DNA of 64,000 bases. Source: Phyllostachys edulis (taxonomy: Eukaryota > Streptophyta > Magnoliopsida > Poales > Poaceae). Positions 49,273 through 59,064 of this stretch are shown here, piece by piece. The notes beneath the pieces are model-generated. The model was not told the DNA's origin. It made no database searches and saw only the letters and a program-made list of their open reading frames with translations. The stretch's first letter is position 1, and every line of letters starts with the position of its first letter. Location of the stretch: NCBI GenBank assembly GCA_036346405.1, contig CM070562.1, forward strand, positions 103,502,999 through 103,566,998, written 5' to 3'. Made by a program: the position numbers and the translations under genes.

Positions 49273-50408
49273 TAGGGGTCAAAACGGACCAGATACGGAT
49301 GGATAATGGCTCTGCCATATTTGTTTTCATATTTTTTTCTCGGATTCGGATACGAATACGAATACCCTAGATATGAATACGAATACGAATAATACCGAAT
49401 ACAAATACGAAGCGAATACGAATTGAAACGAATACGGTCGTGGATATTTTTCGGAACATGAAAACCCCTTAAATTATATGCCAGAAATTAACAAAAACAT
49501 ATAACTAGTTTATTTGATGCAAACATTCATGAATTGTTCATATTTTCAGTAACCACACATAATATTGGCACTAGCAAGGTGCATTAACTAGTTCATCACA
49601 AATGTAACACTTAGTTTACTATATTTAGCTCATAAGTCATAACTCACAACAAGTCATCACACATTTACACTTAGTTCATCACATACATAAAACTTAGTTC
49701 ACATTAACATTGATCGAGGCTAGATGGTTAATCTATACGCAAATGATTGTAACATCTCAAAGTATGTTACTAAAAATAAAATTAATAAAGTTATTATTTC
49801 ATTTGATTTTACGAGATTTAAAAGAGTTTTCTTGGTTAAAAAGAAAAAAAAAGTAAAACAAAGTCAATTATTTAATTTCCTAGTTTTTAATGTCAAAAAT
49901 AAAATTTATTAAGTTTTCTCAGATTTTATTAGATTTAAAGTGAAAAAGGAAATTTTAATTAATTTCTTGAATTTTCTAGATTTAAAAATGTTTTTCCTAT
50001 TTTTCTAAATTAAAAATAATTTATGTACAAAAATAAAAACCAACTTTAAGTTGGAATTATTTTTATTAAGTTCAAAATAATTCAAGGAATTTCTGTGATT
50101 TTTTCTAGAATTTTTAACCCTATTTGCTATTTTCTAAAAGGCTATTTGATTTGTTGCATTTTCTGAAATTCAGAAATCAATTAAAATCTCCTTTTCTCTT
50201 TTGGGCTGAAATCCGGATATCCAGACTTCGTATTATCCGAATAATCTGTAGCCGTATCTGTATCCGCTGGATAGCATGCCTACCGTATTCGTTTCCGTTT
50301 CCGACAAAAAAAATCCAAATTCGTTTCCAATCCAAAAATTATCCGAGATAATCCGAATCCGTTTCCGTCTGGATCGGTCAAAAACTATCCAATCCGTTTT
50401 TACCCCTA
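49273..50408. mobile_element. hAT-type element, 1.1 kb, with 8-bp TSD
   Basis: Ends TAGGGGTCAAAACGGACCAG and the inverse of TAGGGGTAAAAACGGATTGG. The octamer CACATGAC is perfect on both sides (49265-49272 and 50409-50416). Subterminal regions repeat CGAATACGAATACG-type words (49340-49440) and inverse forms (50225-50395). No transposase, so non-autonomous. Confidence 0.9.
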
Positions 50409-50516
50409 CACATGACAAGCGAAGAAAACAGAAGAATTAAATTACTGGCAAGATATATATGCATCATAAACAAAAGAAATTAAAGTATAGGTGAACTGAT
50501 CGTCGATTGAACTCAC

Positions 50517-50619
50517 CAGGCAAGGACAATGAGAAGAGCAAGAAGCTGCAGGCAATAATCCATGGCGCAATCATCCTGACCATACCAGTAGCAAACATCC
50601 TCGCACCACCACAAGCCAT
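50517..50619 (-). pseudogene. Orphan first exon with signal-peptide-like start
   Basis: ATG at 50619 opens MACGGARMFATG and a hydrophobic stretch (APWIIACSFLLFSLSLP), ending at a good donor (CTG/GTGAGT) at 50516. It is preceded by a purine-rich leader. No downstream exon that joins it could be identified; it may belong to the MHX fragment or to a third gene. Confidence 0.4.
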
Positions 50620-50885
50620 TGGCCCTTCAAAAATCTCCTGATCGCTCTTCTCTCTCCTCCTCCCTCTCTGAAGCCTGAAATTTGCACCTGCCTCTTCTCC
50701 TCTTCTTATGGTGCCTGCTCTCTTTATTATGAGTAGGAAACAAACTCGAAGAAGAGAAAGGTGGTCACGTACAGTGAAAATTGGAAGGAAGCAACACGGG
50801 GCTCCGCTTGGAGCGCTGCTGCGACCGCCGAGGATGGCTTTGGGATGGCCGAGCCGGGCAAGGGGAGGAGGGGGTGGGGTAGGCG

Positions 50886-51620
50886 TGGGTCCTTGGCGCG
50901 GTGGAGATGGGGGAGACCAGGAAGAGGGAGGAGGCGCCGAGGAGGAGGGCGCTGGGGGGAGGGAGGAGGGTGTGGCGCGGGAGGAAGGCGCGGTCCACGG
51001 CCAAGAACCGCCGAGGATGGTGCCAGCCAAGTCACAGGATGGCCGAGCCTGCAAGGGAGGAGGAGTGGGGTGGGGTGGGGTAGGCGTAGGTCCTTGGCGC
51101 GGTGGAGATGGGGAAGGCCAGGAAGAGGGAGGAGGCGACGCACAGCCTCGACACCGTGTGCTCGACTAGCGGCGAGAGTGCGCAGCACGTGGCCTCGAGA
51201 CGCACCAGGTCGCCCATGGTGAGACGGCCAGAGGTCAAGACCTCCCCGATGAGGTGGCCCGGTAGCTCCTCCATCAAGAAAGCGTGTGGCGCCTTCTCCC
51301 CCGCCATGGATCCACCGTTGTAGGAAGCGCGAACTCTTCGCAGAGCTGGGCAAGGGGAGGAGGGGGTGGGTGGGTGTGGGTCCTTGGCGCAGTGGAGATG
51401 GGGGAGGCTAGGAAGAGGGAGGAGGCGTCGAGGAGGAGGGCGCCGGGGAAGGGAGGCGGGCCCGGCGTGGCCACGACCGCTGGGGATGGCTGCCAGAGGC
51501 ACAGGGGCAGTCGAGCCGGGCAAGGGTTGGGTAGGGTGGGGTGGGCGCGGGTCCTTGGCGCTGTGGAGATGAGGGAGTCCAGGAAAAGGGAGGAGGCGCC
51601 GAGGAAGAGGGCGCCGAGAG
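50886..51620. repeat. Four dispersed copies of an F-box-fragment segment
   Basis: GGTCCTTGGCGCGGTGGAGA followed by GGAAGAGGGAGGAGGCG occurs at about 50886, 51088, 51378 and 51549. The copy at 51088 is contiguous with the F-box fragment on the minus strand (VASSLFLAFPISTAPRT), so a piece of that gene was amplified. The surrounding GC-rich open frames on both strands are by-products. Confidence 0.7.
51134..51307 (-). pseudogene. F-box/RCC1-type protein N-terminal fragment
   Basis: From an ATG at 51307 the minus strand reads MAGEKAPHAFLMEELPGHL and then GEVLTSGRLTMGDLVRLEA with a TCCALSPLVEHT continuation, about 58 residues. This resembles the F-box-like start of grass proteins that carry RCC1 repeats. 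After RLCVASS the reading runs into a repeated unit and no RCC1 repeat follows, so only the 5' end of the gene was kept. Identity is from motif recall. Confidence 0.5.
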
Positions 51621-53099
51621 AGGGAGGAGTGAGCGGTGGCGGAGGCGACGTCGTGAGAGGAGACGGGGAGGAAGGAGTGTTGGCGGCGGCCACGGCGAGA
51701 GAGGAAACGAGGAGGAAACAGGCGCTAGGGGGAAAGAAACGAGACGACGCGAAGAGATGGGGAATAAAGAAAGCGAAGACGCGGAGCAACCGAGATAGCG
51801 ACGATGCGAAGGAACACAGGCGTGCAAAACAAAACAAATTTCGAACGGCGAGGACGAAGAGCCGCGCGAGATCCGACGGGCACGAAGAAATGGGGTGGCA
51901 TGGATGCGCTCTCTGGCCGCGAAGCATGCGTCCCTTCACCCGGTAGGATTGGTCCAATAAACCTGACTCTAGTTACTTCGATTTAACATTCAAGCAAGGT
52001 GAAAATTCCGCTTCTCAAGTCGTACTACGATGTACAGCAACCAGAATTTTTTTAAAATAATCTATTTTTTATTCGAAAATACAGAAATAATACCACTTAA
52101 TTTTTTTTACAGAAATAATCCCGTGTCGCCGTACGGTTGGGCGAGTCCTTCAAGTCGCCCAACCGCAGTGCGACACATATTCAAGTCGCCCAATGGAACG
52201 GCGGCTAGAGCTTGAGTGGACCTAGTCGCCAAACAGATGTGCGACATGTGTTGGAATCGCCCATTTGTAGAGCGAGTTTAGGAAGTCGTGCAGTGGTTGG
52301 GCGACTTAGTTGAAGTCGCCCAACCAGTGGACGATTTTAGCTCATAAACCTGGAATTATGCAAATCCAATTGGAACAATTGTGTTAAAATAGATATTACA
52401 TTTTTTAGGTATTGTATTTAGCAAATCGTATTATATGACGTCATTTTTTAAAAAGATAAAAGTGTTGTGACAATGTTGGTTGGTCTGTTTGTTATTTTCG
52501 TAGAATACGAAGGGTACGAAATTTGTCAGACTCACAATAACATTTTTTTATCGTCGTATATTGTTGTAGTGCGCTAAATTTCTATAGAATTTTGTTAGGA
52601 CGATTGAGATAGTAATGAGTGGTAAGTACAAAGGTAAGTGATATTACGATGCATGAGGGAGTCTCTCCTCAATGAAGTTATGAAGATGCTGAGAACGCTC
52701 GTTGTGGTTATGAAGATGCCATAAAACATGGATGATTCGATGGCGGTGCGAATGGTTCTTTCTGGGATTCCACTAGAAGAGGCATACTTGCAATATAGGC
52801 TTGCTTTGGTGGCTTAGCGGGGACACGGAACGAGAAGTACATTAAAGTCCACGGACAGAAGCACATTACACGTAGTCACATGGCATGATGGTTCAGCTAA
52901 TTGCTTTAGTCATCCTCGCTACTACTACGGTACACTACGACATAAGCATCCGGACCATATAAGTATACATGCCTTTAGGGAATAGTAAAAAACATGGGGG
53001 ATAGGATGGGGGACTACTACGTAATGACCTGACCTACTGCGTGGACCGAGGTCATTTTCCCTTCCTTGCTACCTCGGCGTTGAACTCCTCGCCGGCCTT

Positions 53100-53650
53100 C
53101 CCCTTCCCCTTGTCGCGGGGTCGCCCACGTCGGCCGGTATGTCGAAGTCGTCCATGTCCTGCGATTCCATGATGTAAGTGCACCGTATAGTGAGAATCGT
53201 AAGAAGGATGTAAATTCTTCATAACTCACGTCATGGATGGATCGGAGACGCCGGCGATCGGATCGTTGTGGCGGCGGGCTCGGCCGCATGAGCCTTTCCT
53301 TGCCCTTGTCGCGGGGTATCACGTCGGGCTGGTATATCGAAGTCGTCCATGTCCTGCGATTCCACGATGTAAGTGCACCGTACAGTGAAAATTGTAAGAA
53401 GCATGTAAATTCTTTATAACTCACGTCGTCGATACGGATTCGCCCGGCGATCTGTTATGGCGGTCGGGCTCAGTCGCATGAGCCTTTCCCTTGCCCTTGT
53501 CGCGGGACTGTCCACGTCGGGCTGGTATGTTGAAGTCGTCCATGTCCTGCGATTCTATGATGTAAGTACACCGTACAGTGAAAAACGTAATAAGGATGTA
53601 AATTCTTCATAACTCACATCGTCGATATGGATTACACCCGGGCGAGTACT
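53100..53650. repeat. Three tandem units of about 190-200 bp, exon-intron like
   Basis: Units start near 53100, 53293 and 53483 and share GTCGTCCATGTCCTGCGATT and GTAAATTCTTCATAACTCAC. On the minus strand each unit has GTGAGTTATGAAGAA, a good donor, then about 60 bp later ..ATCGCAG/GACATGGACGA, a possible acceptor and a short acidic peptide DMDDFDIPA. So an exon plus its intron looks to have been repeated in tandem. Confidence 0.7.
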
Positions 53651-54479
53651 TGGCTCCTTCGGTGCCTCCTCAACAGGGTCCGGTACGTAAGGTTTCTACC
53701 GTACGAAGTTCTCGGCCCGCACCGAGTAGTTCAGCATGTATTTTTGCTGGATGAATGCCCTATCGTACATCTCTGGGTCGTCGACCCACTGGAAGAAGTG
53801 GCAGCGCATCTCGGGCTACCATCACGTGGGGATGAAGTTAAAAATTTAAGGAATTCAACGTTTTGAGATGAAAATCAATGCGCGCGAAAGAAACACTTAC
53901 GATGTGATGCCCGCACGTGGGCGGTGTCTGGGTGTGTGGACTGAATGATCTCTGCCGGTTCGCCACACACACACTGCGGGATCGAAAAAAATGGTAGTAC
54001 TGGAGCATCTTTTATTGATTTATCTAGGTATTGTAGCTGTTTCCTCTTCTACTTAAGCCACTTTTGCTTCTGGAACATCCTCGCGTAGAAATTTGCCGAA
54101 GAGTCCATAGCTGGGTATCTATTGTGTAGTGTTGTGTAGTATTGGATTTGGTTCAACCCCCTTTTATAAGCCCCATAGTTGGCATGGTGTGGTTAATTTC
54201 ATGCAGAGTCCTGTCTTTTAGTTCTGAAAAGCTGAGGAGGTGGAGTGTTGTCATGTCCATCTGAAAAGCCGAGGAGGCATAGTGTTGTCACGTCTTACTT
54301 TGCAGTGAGAAGTCACGGCTTGCTTTGCAGAGTGTTGTCTTATCGGTCTGAAAATCTGGCGAGACAGAGTGTTGTCACGTCTTTCTTTCCAGAGTCTTAT
54401 CTTTTCGGTCTTAAAAGCTAGCGAGGTGCTCAGAGTTGTCAAGTCGATCTGAAAAGTCTAACCCTAAACCTAAACCCTA

Positions 54480-54750
54480 AACTGCGCAAAGCTGTCTCCT
54501 TTGGTCTTATCACTGCGCAAAGCTGCCCCGTGTGGTCTTGTCACTGCGCAAAGCTGCCCAGTGTGGTCTTGTCCTTGCATAAAATTTGTCTTCTTTGGTC
54601 TTATCATCGCAAAGTCGCCCGTGTGGTCTTGTCCTTTGCGCAAGGTCAGAGCCTTTCATCTTGTCCTTTGCGCAAAAAGTCGCCTCATTTGGTCTTGTCT
54701 CTCGCAAGAAAGCCGCCAAATTTCCGTCTGGTCTTGTCATCTGCAAGCTA
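54480..54750. repeat. Minisatellite, about 8 units of about 36 bp
   Basis: Imperfect units of the type CTGCGCAAAGCTGCCC-GTGTGGTCTTGTC. A second set with AGAGTTGTCA(C/T)GTC and TCTGAAAAGC words fills 54235-54460. Both lie just upstream of the TATA box at 54785. Confidence 0.85.
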
Positions 54751-54784
54751 ATACATTACCGCTTTGTTAGCCTCCCCTGCAGGC

Positions 54785-54791
54785 TATAAAA
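54785..54791 (+). promoter_or_regulatory. TATA box of the decayed gene in the Mutator element
   Basis: TATAAAA, 91 bp upstream of the ATG at 54876, directly after the minisatellite. Confidence 0.6.
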
Positions 54792-54875
54792 TGCACGCCC
54801 ACGCCCGAAAGTAGGACCACTCGACCCTTGAAACCGTAGAAAGAAGAACCTTGTGCATCTTCTGAAGAACATACG

Positions 54876-55472
54876 ATGGCGAGCGCCGAGGACCGATCCA
54901 ACAAGGTCACCGAAGCGGACCTTCTCTCCGGAAAGGAGGAGGACTTCGACCCTACCTACCGTTGATGCCGAACAAGCGTGCTCAACGGTATGACCGAAAT
55001 GCAGAACACGGGAGGGCGCTATCGTGCGTCATAGATTGCCTTTTCGATGGCGTCTGACGCGTTTCTTCCGATGCCCATACTCGGGGTAAATAGTTTTGTT
55101 CATATTCTTGCTAATACATCCTCCATACTAACCGTCCCTTGCGGCAGATGGCGAAATGCAACTTTACCCATGGATCGATCCTCCCCATGAGCGACATGTT
55201 TGATCCACATGGATACATTGTGGAACCGAATCTTTGATTTGGAGGCGCAAATTGACGATCTCAAGGAGCAAAACGATGACCTCCTCCAACAGATGCAGCG
55301 CGAGAGGGGCAACGAGGAGGTCGTGAACATAGGAAGCTCCTATGATCCCATATGCTGCTGCGTCAACCCTAGCTGCATATGTGCGTGCTACTACAACGAT
55401 AGCCAGCCACGTCCGAGACGTCCAACTGGAGAACACTCCATGTGGGTAGCGAGAGGCACCTTCTACCATTAG
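54876..55472 (+). pseudogene. Decayed gene with coiled-coil segment
   Basis: ATG at 54876 opens MASAEDRSNKVTEADLLSG but stops after 29 codons at 54963. Further on, after a possible acceptor TTGCGGCAG at 55147, an ATG reads MAKCNFTHGSILPMSDMFDP; a +1 shift near 55215 leads to a heptad-like stretch (LEAQIDDLKEQNDDLLQQMQ) and a Cys-rich tail (ICCCVNPSCICACYY) ending at 55472. With its TATA box this looks like a real gene now broken by an early stop and a frameshift. Family not recognised. Confidence 0.5.
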
Positions 55473-56271
55473 GCACGGGCGAACCTCGGTAGTCTCCCCT
55501 TCCGTAAGCAAAATGATGTTCAATCTCCTAAAGCATGTATCTAAATGGTGTCGTGTGCTTTAAGCTATATGCATTGAACAAATATGCATTGTATGAACGA
55601 GTACTGAAAGCCAAGCTATTCCATACCAGATATTATCCGCTAGAATTAAGACGAGATATTGACACTTCAAATAAAGTTAAAATTTGCAATTACGATACAA
55701 TTAGTTCCACAGTTGTTTACAAGAACCAAAGTACTAACTGAAGTACAAGTTACAACATACTAGCAGTTGTAATACAAGTTTCTACGTGTCGACATGCGCT
55801 TTGCAAGTTCTGACAGTGCGCCCTTCCTGACGGCAGCGGCTGCAACGCCTACCCGCCGCTGCAGCTTCCCCTTCTTCTTTTTTCTCTCTCTTTCTCCTCT
55901 TTTCTTTCCTCTCGTTTCGGATTTCGTCGATTCGCTCGGTAGAATGGCGATAGTTCGGCCGCGCGCGGGTTTTATAGCCGCCCTAAGTCGTCATACGGTT
56001 GAGTAACTTGGATTGAGCTGCGAGCAATTCGCTCGACCATATGGCGACTCTATCTAAGTCGCCATGCCATGAAGCGACGACGCTTCGAACGTTTAAATTG
56101 ATGTTCCATTGGGCGACTTGAAGATTGGTCGCACTGCGGTTAGGCGACTTGCACGACTCGCCCAACCGTACGGCGACACGGGATTATTTATGTAAAAAAC
56201 AATCGAGCGATATTATTTCTGTATTTTTGAATAAAAAATAGATTATTTTTTTAAAAAAATTCCAGCAACCA

Positions 56272-57460
56272 TGCCTGCGTCCCAAGGACGGGCAGTGGCA
56301 CAGCCTGTCCACCGTGCGATTCGAGGCGCCTCGTGCGCGTCCACCGAGATGACGCGTCCGAATTGTTTAACAGCCGGAGCACCGGCCAGAACGCTAGTCG
56401 AAGGCACGCGTGAGCGCGAAACCCTCAAGGAGTGGAGTCTCGTGCGCCCCTGGCAACCGCAGCGCTCGTGCGGTCTCGGTCCCGTGGTGTCGTGGCTGCG
56501 GCATGGCCGGCGTGGCAAGGAAACCACGAGTTTGACCCGTCTGCCGTGTCCCGGCAGTACGCCCCGGCGTAAGTGCGGCTGGATGCACCACTTTCCGAGT
56601 ACACTGCTTAGTGGCCACTCTGCCCACTATTTGCAAGGTTTCGCATATGCCATTGTCGATCTTGGCGAACGTGGCAAGCACCGCTGTTCCTCGGAGTAAA
56701 CCACCTTGCAGTACCGCACTACCGGCAGACCAGGATTGCAATTTGCGAATTGAACAGCGCATTTGGAATGCGAGTTTCATGGGCCTCATCTGTTGCTAGT
56801 CATGCATCAGACCATGCCATGGACACATGACATCCGGACACGATTTTGTAACTGTTAAAAAATTGGGAAATGGCCTTATGATCCTCTGAAATCGAAATTT
56901 AGAAAAGGTAGAGCTGTGTAGTCCACGATTTTTTTAAGGGAGTGTCTATACAATATATGACTGTTTTTTTTTTTGTCAAAACAGTTACTTTTTGAGTCAG
57001 ATCAAACACTTTGACTTCCCAAAACAAGGGCCATGGATCGGATCCCATACGGCCATACCATTCGCATATGCTACATATAGCCATATGGTGAAGGCTGCAT
57101 GCCAGGAAGGATGGTACACACAGCAACGTGATCCATCGGCTAGATCGCTGTGTTCCCTGACCCTGAGAAGATAGAGCCTTCCTCGCGCACATGCAGCCGT
57201 TTTGTCTGCTGAATGAACAGCCGGGAAGGCAAAACAGCGCTTGTCGCCAATCTCTGCTTGCTATAATCCGTTGACCTGCACTTTGTTTACGTTCCAGTCT
57301 CACCCCAACAGCTCAGCAAGTCTGAAGTTTCAAGATGCTGCAACCTTGCTACGAGCAGTTGCTGCTAGCTGTCCCTTGAGATCTGCATGCCATGCATTAA
57401 ACTGTTGATCGAGGGAAGCATCCGGGAACGCGTACTAACAATCCGGTGGTGCCCTGTCCC
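56272..57460. other. Upstream region of the second EXORDIUM gene
   Basis: No gene recognised. 56272-56700 is GC-rich with open frames on both strands and no family match. Confidence 0.45.
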
Positions 57461-57468
57461 AGCCTCCC

Positions 57469-57476
57469 TATAAATA
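57469..57476 (+). promoter_or_regulatory. TATA box of the second EXORDIUM gene
   Basis: TATAAATA, 125 bp upstream of the ATG at 57594. Confidence 0.8.
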
Positions 57477-57593
57477 AGTGGTTCTTCGCTTCACTTGACT
57501 CATCACTCAGCACGAGAACACCTTCCTTGAGTTCCTTCGCGCTCTCTAGTTTTTAGCTGCACTTCGTTCTCCAATCAAAAACCCAAGTCTAAA

Positions 57594-58544
57594 ATGGCTG
57601 CCATTTGTGCAAAGGCGGTGCTACTTACAGTACTAGTCCTTGTGAGTTCGGCACAGCTTTCCATGGGGGCAAGGAGGCGCATGGAACTGTACCAGCCAAA
57701 CCCAGCTGACATGATCTCCTACCACAACGGCGCCGTGCTCCAGGGCGACATCGCCGTGTCCATCTTCTGGTACGGCCAGTTCACGCCGGCGCAGAAGTCG
57801 ATAATCTTCGACTTCCTCCTCTCGCTCACCGCCGTGCCTCAGGCCGCCTCGCCGTCCGTTGCGCAGTGGTGGGACACCATTGAGCAGCTCTACTTGTCCA
57901 AGGCGTCGCAAACCAACTCCAATGGCGCGAGCAAGAAAACCCAGATCCTAGTTGCAGATCAACTGTCCGACGAGACGTGCTCCATGGGCAAGTCCCTCAC
58001 CCTGGAGCAGGTCTCCGCTCTGGCCGCAAAGGCCAAGCCCAAGAAGGGCGGCATTGCTCTGGTCTTCACGGCGCAGGACGTGACTGTGGAGGGCTTCGGC
58101 ATGGACCGGTGCGGGCTGCACGGCTCGGACGCCAAGTCCGGCACAGCCTACATTTGGGTCGGCAACCCGGCGACGCAGTGCCCCGGCCAGTGTGCGTGGC
58201 CGTTCCACCAGCCCATCTACGGTCCGCAGGGTGCCCCCCTCGTGGCGCCCAACGGCGACGTCGGGGTGGACGGCATGGTCATGAACCTCGCTAGCATGCT
58301 AGCCGGCGCGGTGACCAACCCGTTTGGCGACGGGTACTACCAGGGCACCAGGGACGCGCCGCTGGAGGCCGCCACGGCGTGCCCGGGAGTCTTTGGGAAC
58401 GGGGCGTATCCCGGATACGCCGGCGACCTGAAGGTGGATCAGGCAACTGGGGCAAGCTACAACGCCAATGGCGCGCATGGGAGGAAATACTTGCTTCCTG
58501 CGCTGTACAACCCTTCCACGTCTGCTTGCAATTCGTTGGTGTAG
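57594..58544 (+). CDS. EXORDIUM-like / phosphate-induced protein 1
   Basis: Single-exon gene, 316 aa, same family as 35715-36638. Signal peptide is about residues 1-26, with core AVLLTVLVLVSSAQLSMG. Landmarks are DIAVSIFWYGQFTPAQKSII near 51-70, QCPGQCAWPFHQPIYGPQGA, APNGDVGVDGMVMN, and the ending GRKYLLPALYNPSTSACNSL followed by a terminal Val. The start context is AAAATGG. It has an 8-residue longer middle loop (QTNSNGASKKTQ region) than its paralogue. The pair probably arose by an inverted or tandem duplication followed by insertion of the repeat block between them. Apoplastic growth-related role by family. Confidence 0.96.
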   Translation: MAAICAKAVLLTVLVLVSSAQLSMGARRRMELYQPNPADMISYHNGAVLQGDIAVSIFWYGQFTPAQKSIIFDFLLSLTAVPQAASPSVAQWWDTIEQLYLSKASQTNSNGASKKTQILVADQLSDETCSMGKSLTLEQVSALAAKAKPKKGGIALVFTAQDVTVEGFGMDRCGLHGSDAKSGTAYIWVGNPATQCPGQCAWPFHQPIYGPQGAPLVAPNGDVGVDGMVMNLASMLAGAVTNPFGDGYYQGTRDAPLEAATACPGVFGNGAYPGYAGDLKVDQATGASYNANGAHGRKYLLPALYNPSTSACNSLV

Positions 58545-59064
58545 TGCAAGCCACAACGCAGGACGATTTTTTTTGTTCGTTTGTTGAGAAGAAGCTTATG
58601 TATATATCAGTGCAGATCATGTGTAATTCTTTCATTTGTGAAATTGTCATGTTCTAGTCAATAACGTTGATCGGAGAAGTGGAATTAGGTCTGGGCCAAT
58701 TGAGTCAAAAGGCATCAAGTTTTTGAACCCATATACTTGTAGTCCTCTCCATATGACCGAGGAAACTTCTCGTGAAGTACTTGCGAAAAGAGAGAGACCG
58801 AGAGGAGGAAACGCCACGTCTTGGGGCGATCACACTCCGTATATATAGATATTACAACAGCCAATGTCTTGCATGGCAAGTTATAATCCAATCTAATCAA
58901 AGGAAGATTACAATCGGTTGACAATACCCACAAAATCAGGAAAGGATCGGTGCCTAGGATTGTTTCCGTTAACAGCCCCGCTCAATTGGAGCGGTAGAGG
59001 AGCGCACGCACAAGCTGCAACGGAAATCAGTGAAAAGTGACGCCAGTAATCCTTTTGTCATGGA
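58545..59064. other. 3' region of EXORDIUM gene and spacer
   Basis: The 3' UTR lies in the first 100-130 bp. The rest shows no gene; 58700-59000 could be an old LTR fragment but has no readable ends. Confidence 0.4.

Larger units (their letters stand above)
42476..52030 (-). mobile_element. Candidate Helitron carrying gene fragments
   Basis: Read on the minus strand, the 3' end at 42476 shows a perfect 6-bp-stem hairpin CAGGCGCGCGAACGCCTG (42489-42506), 9 nt, then CTAG, followed by T in the host: the standard Helitron 3' signature. A possible 5' end is TCGTAGTACG at 52030, preceded by A. Between them lie pieces of at least two unrelated genes, all on the minus strand: an F-box/RCC1-type N-terminus (51134-51307), a signal-peptide-like exon (50517-50619) and MHX-type exons with introns (43487-48674). 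Same-strand multi-gene fragments with introns are typical Helitron cargo. No Rep/helicase is present. The 5' end is the weak point. Confidence 0.45.
52044..56262. mobile_element. Second Mutator-like element, 4.2 kb, with 9-bp TSD
   Basis: Inverted ends of about 165 bp start GAATTTTTTTAAAATAATCT (left) and GAATTTTTTTAAAAAAATAA (inverse of right) and share CCGTGTCGCCGTACGGTTGG. The 9-mer CAGCAACCA is perfect on both sides (52035-52043, 56263-56271). No mudrA transposase is present. The interior carries tandem exon-intron-like repeats, two minisatellites and a decayed gene with its own TATA box. Confidence 0.92.

Noticed and set aside
50708..51957. Long Arg/Gly/Glu-rich open frames on both strands
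   Set aside because: Composition effect of amplified GC-rich repeats; only the F-box-like stretch has recognisable motifs.
54462..54483. Telomere-like AACCCTAAACCTAAACCC
   Set aside because: Fewer than four units and imperfect; too short for an interstitial telomere block.
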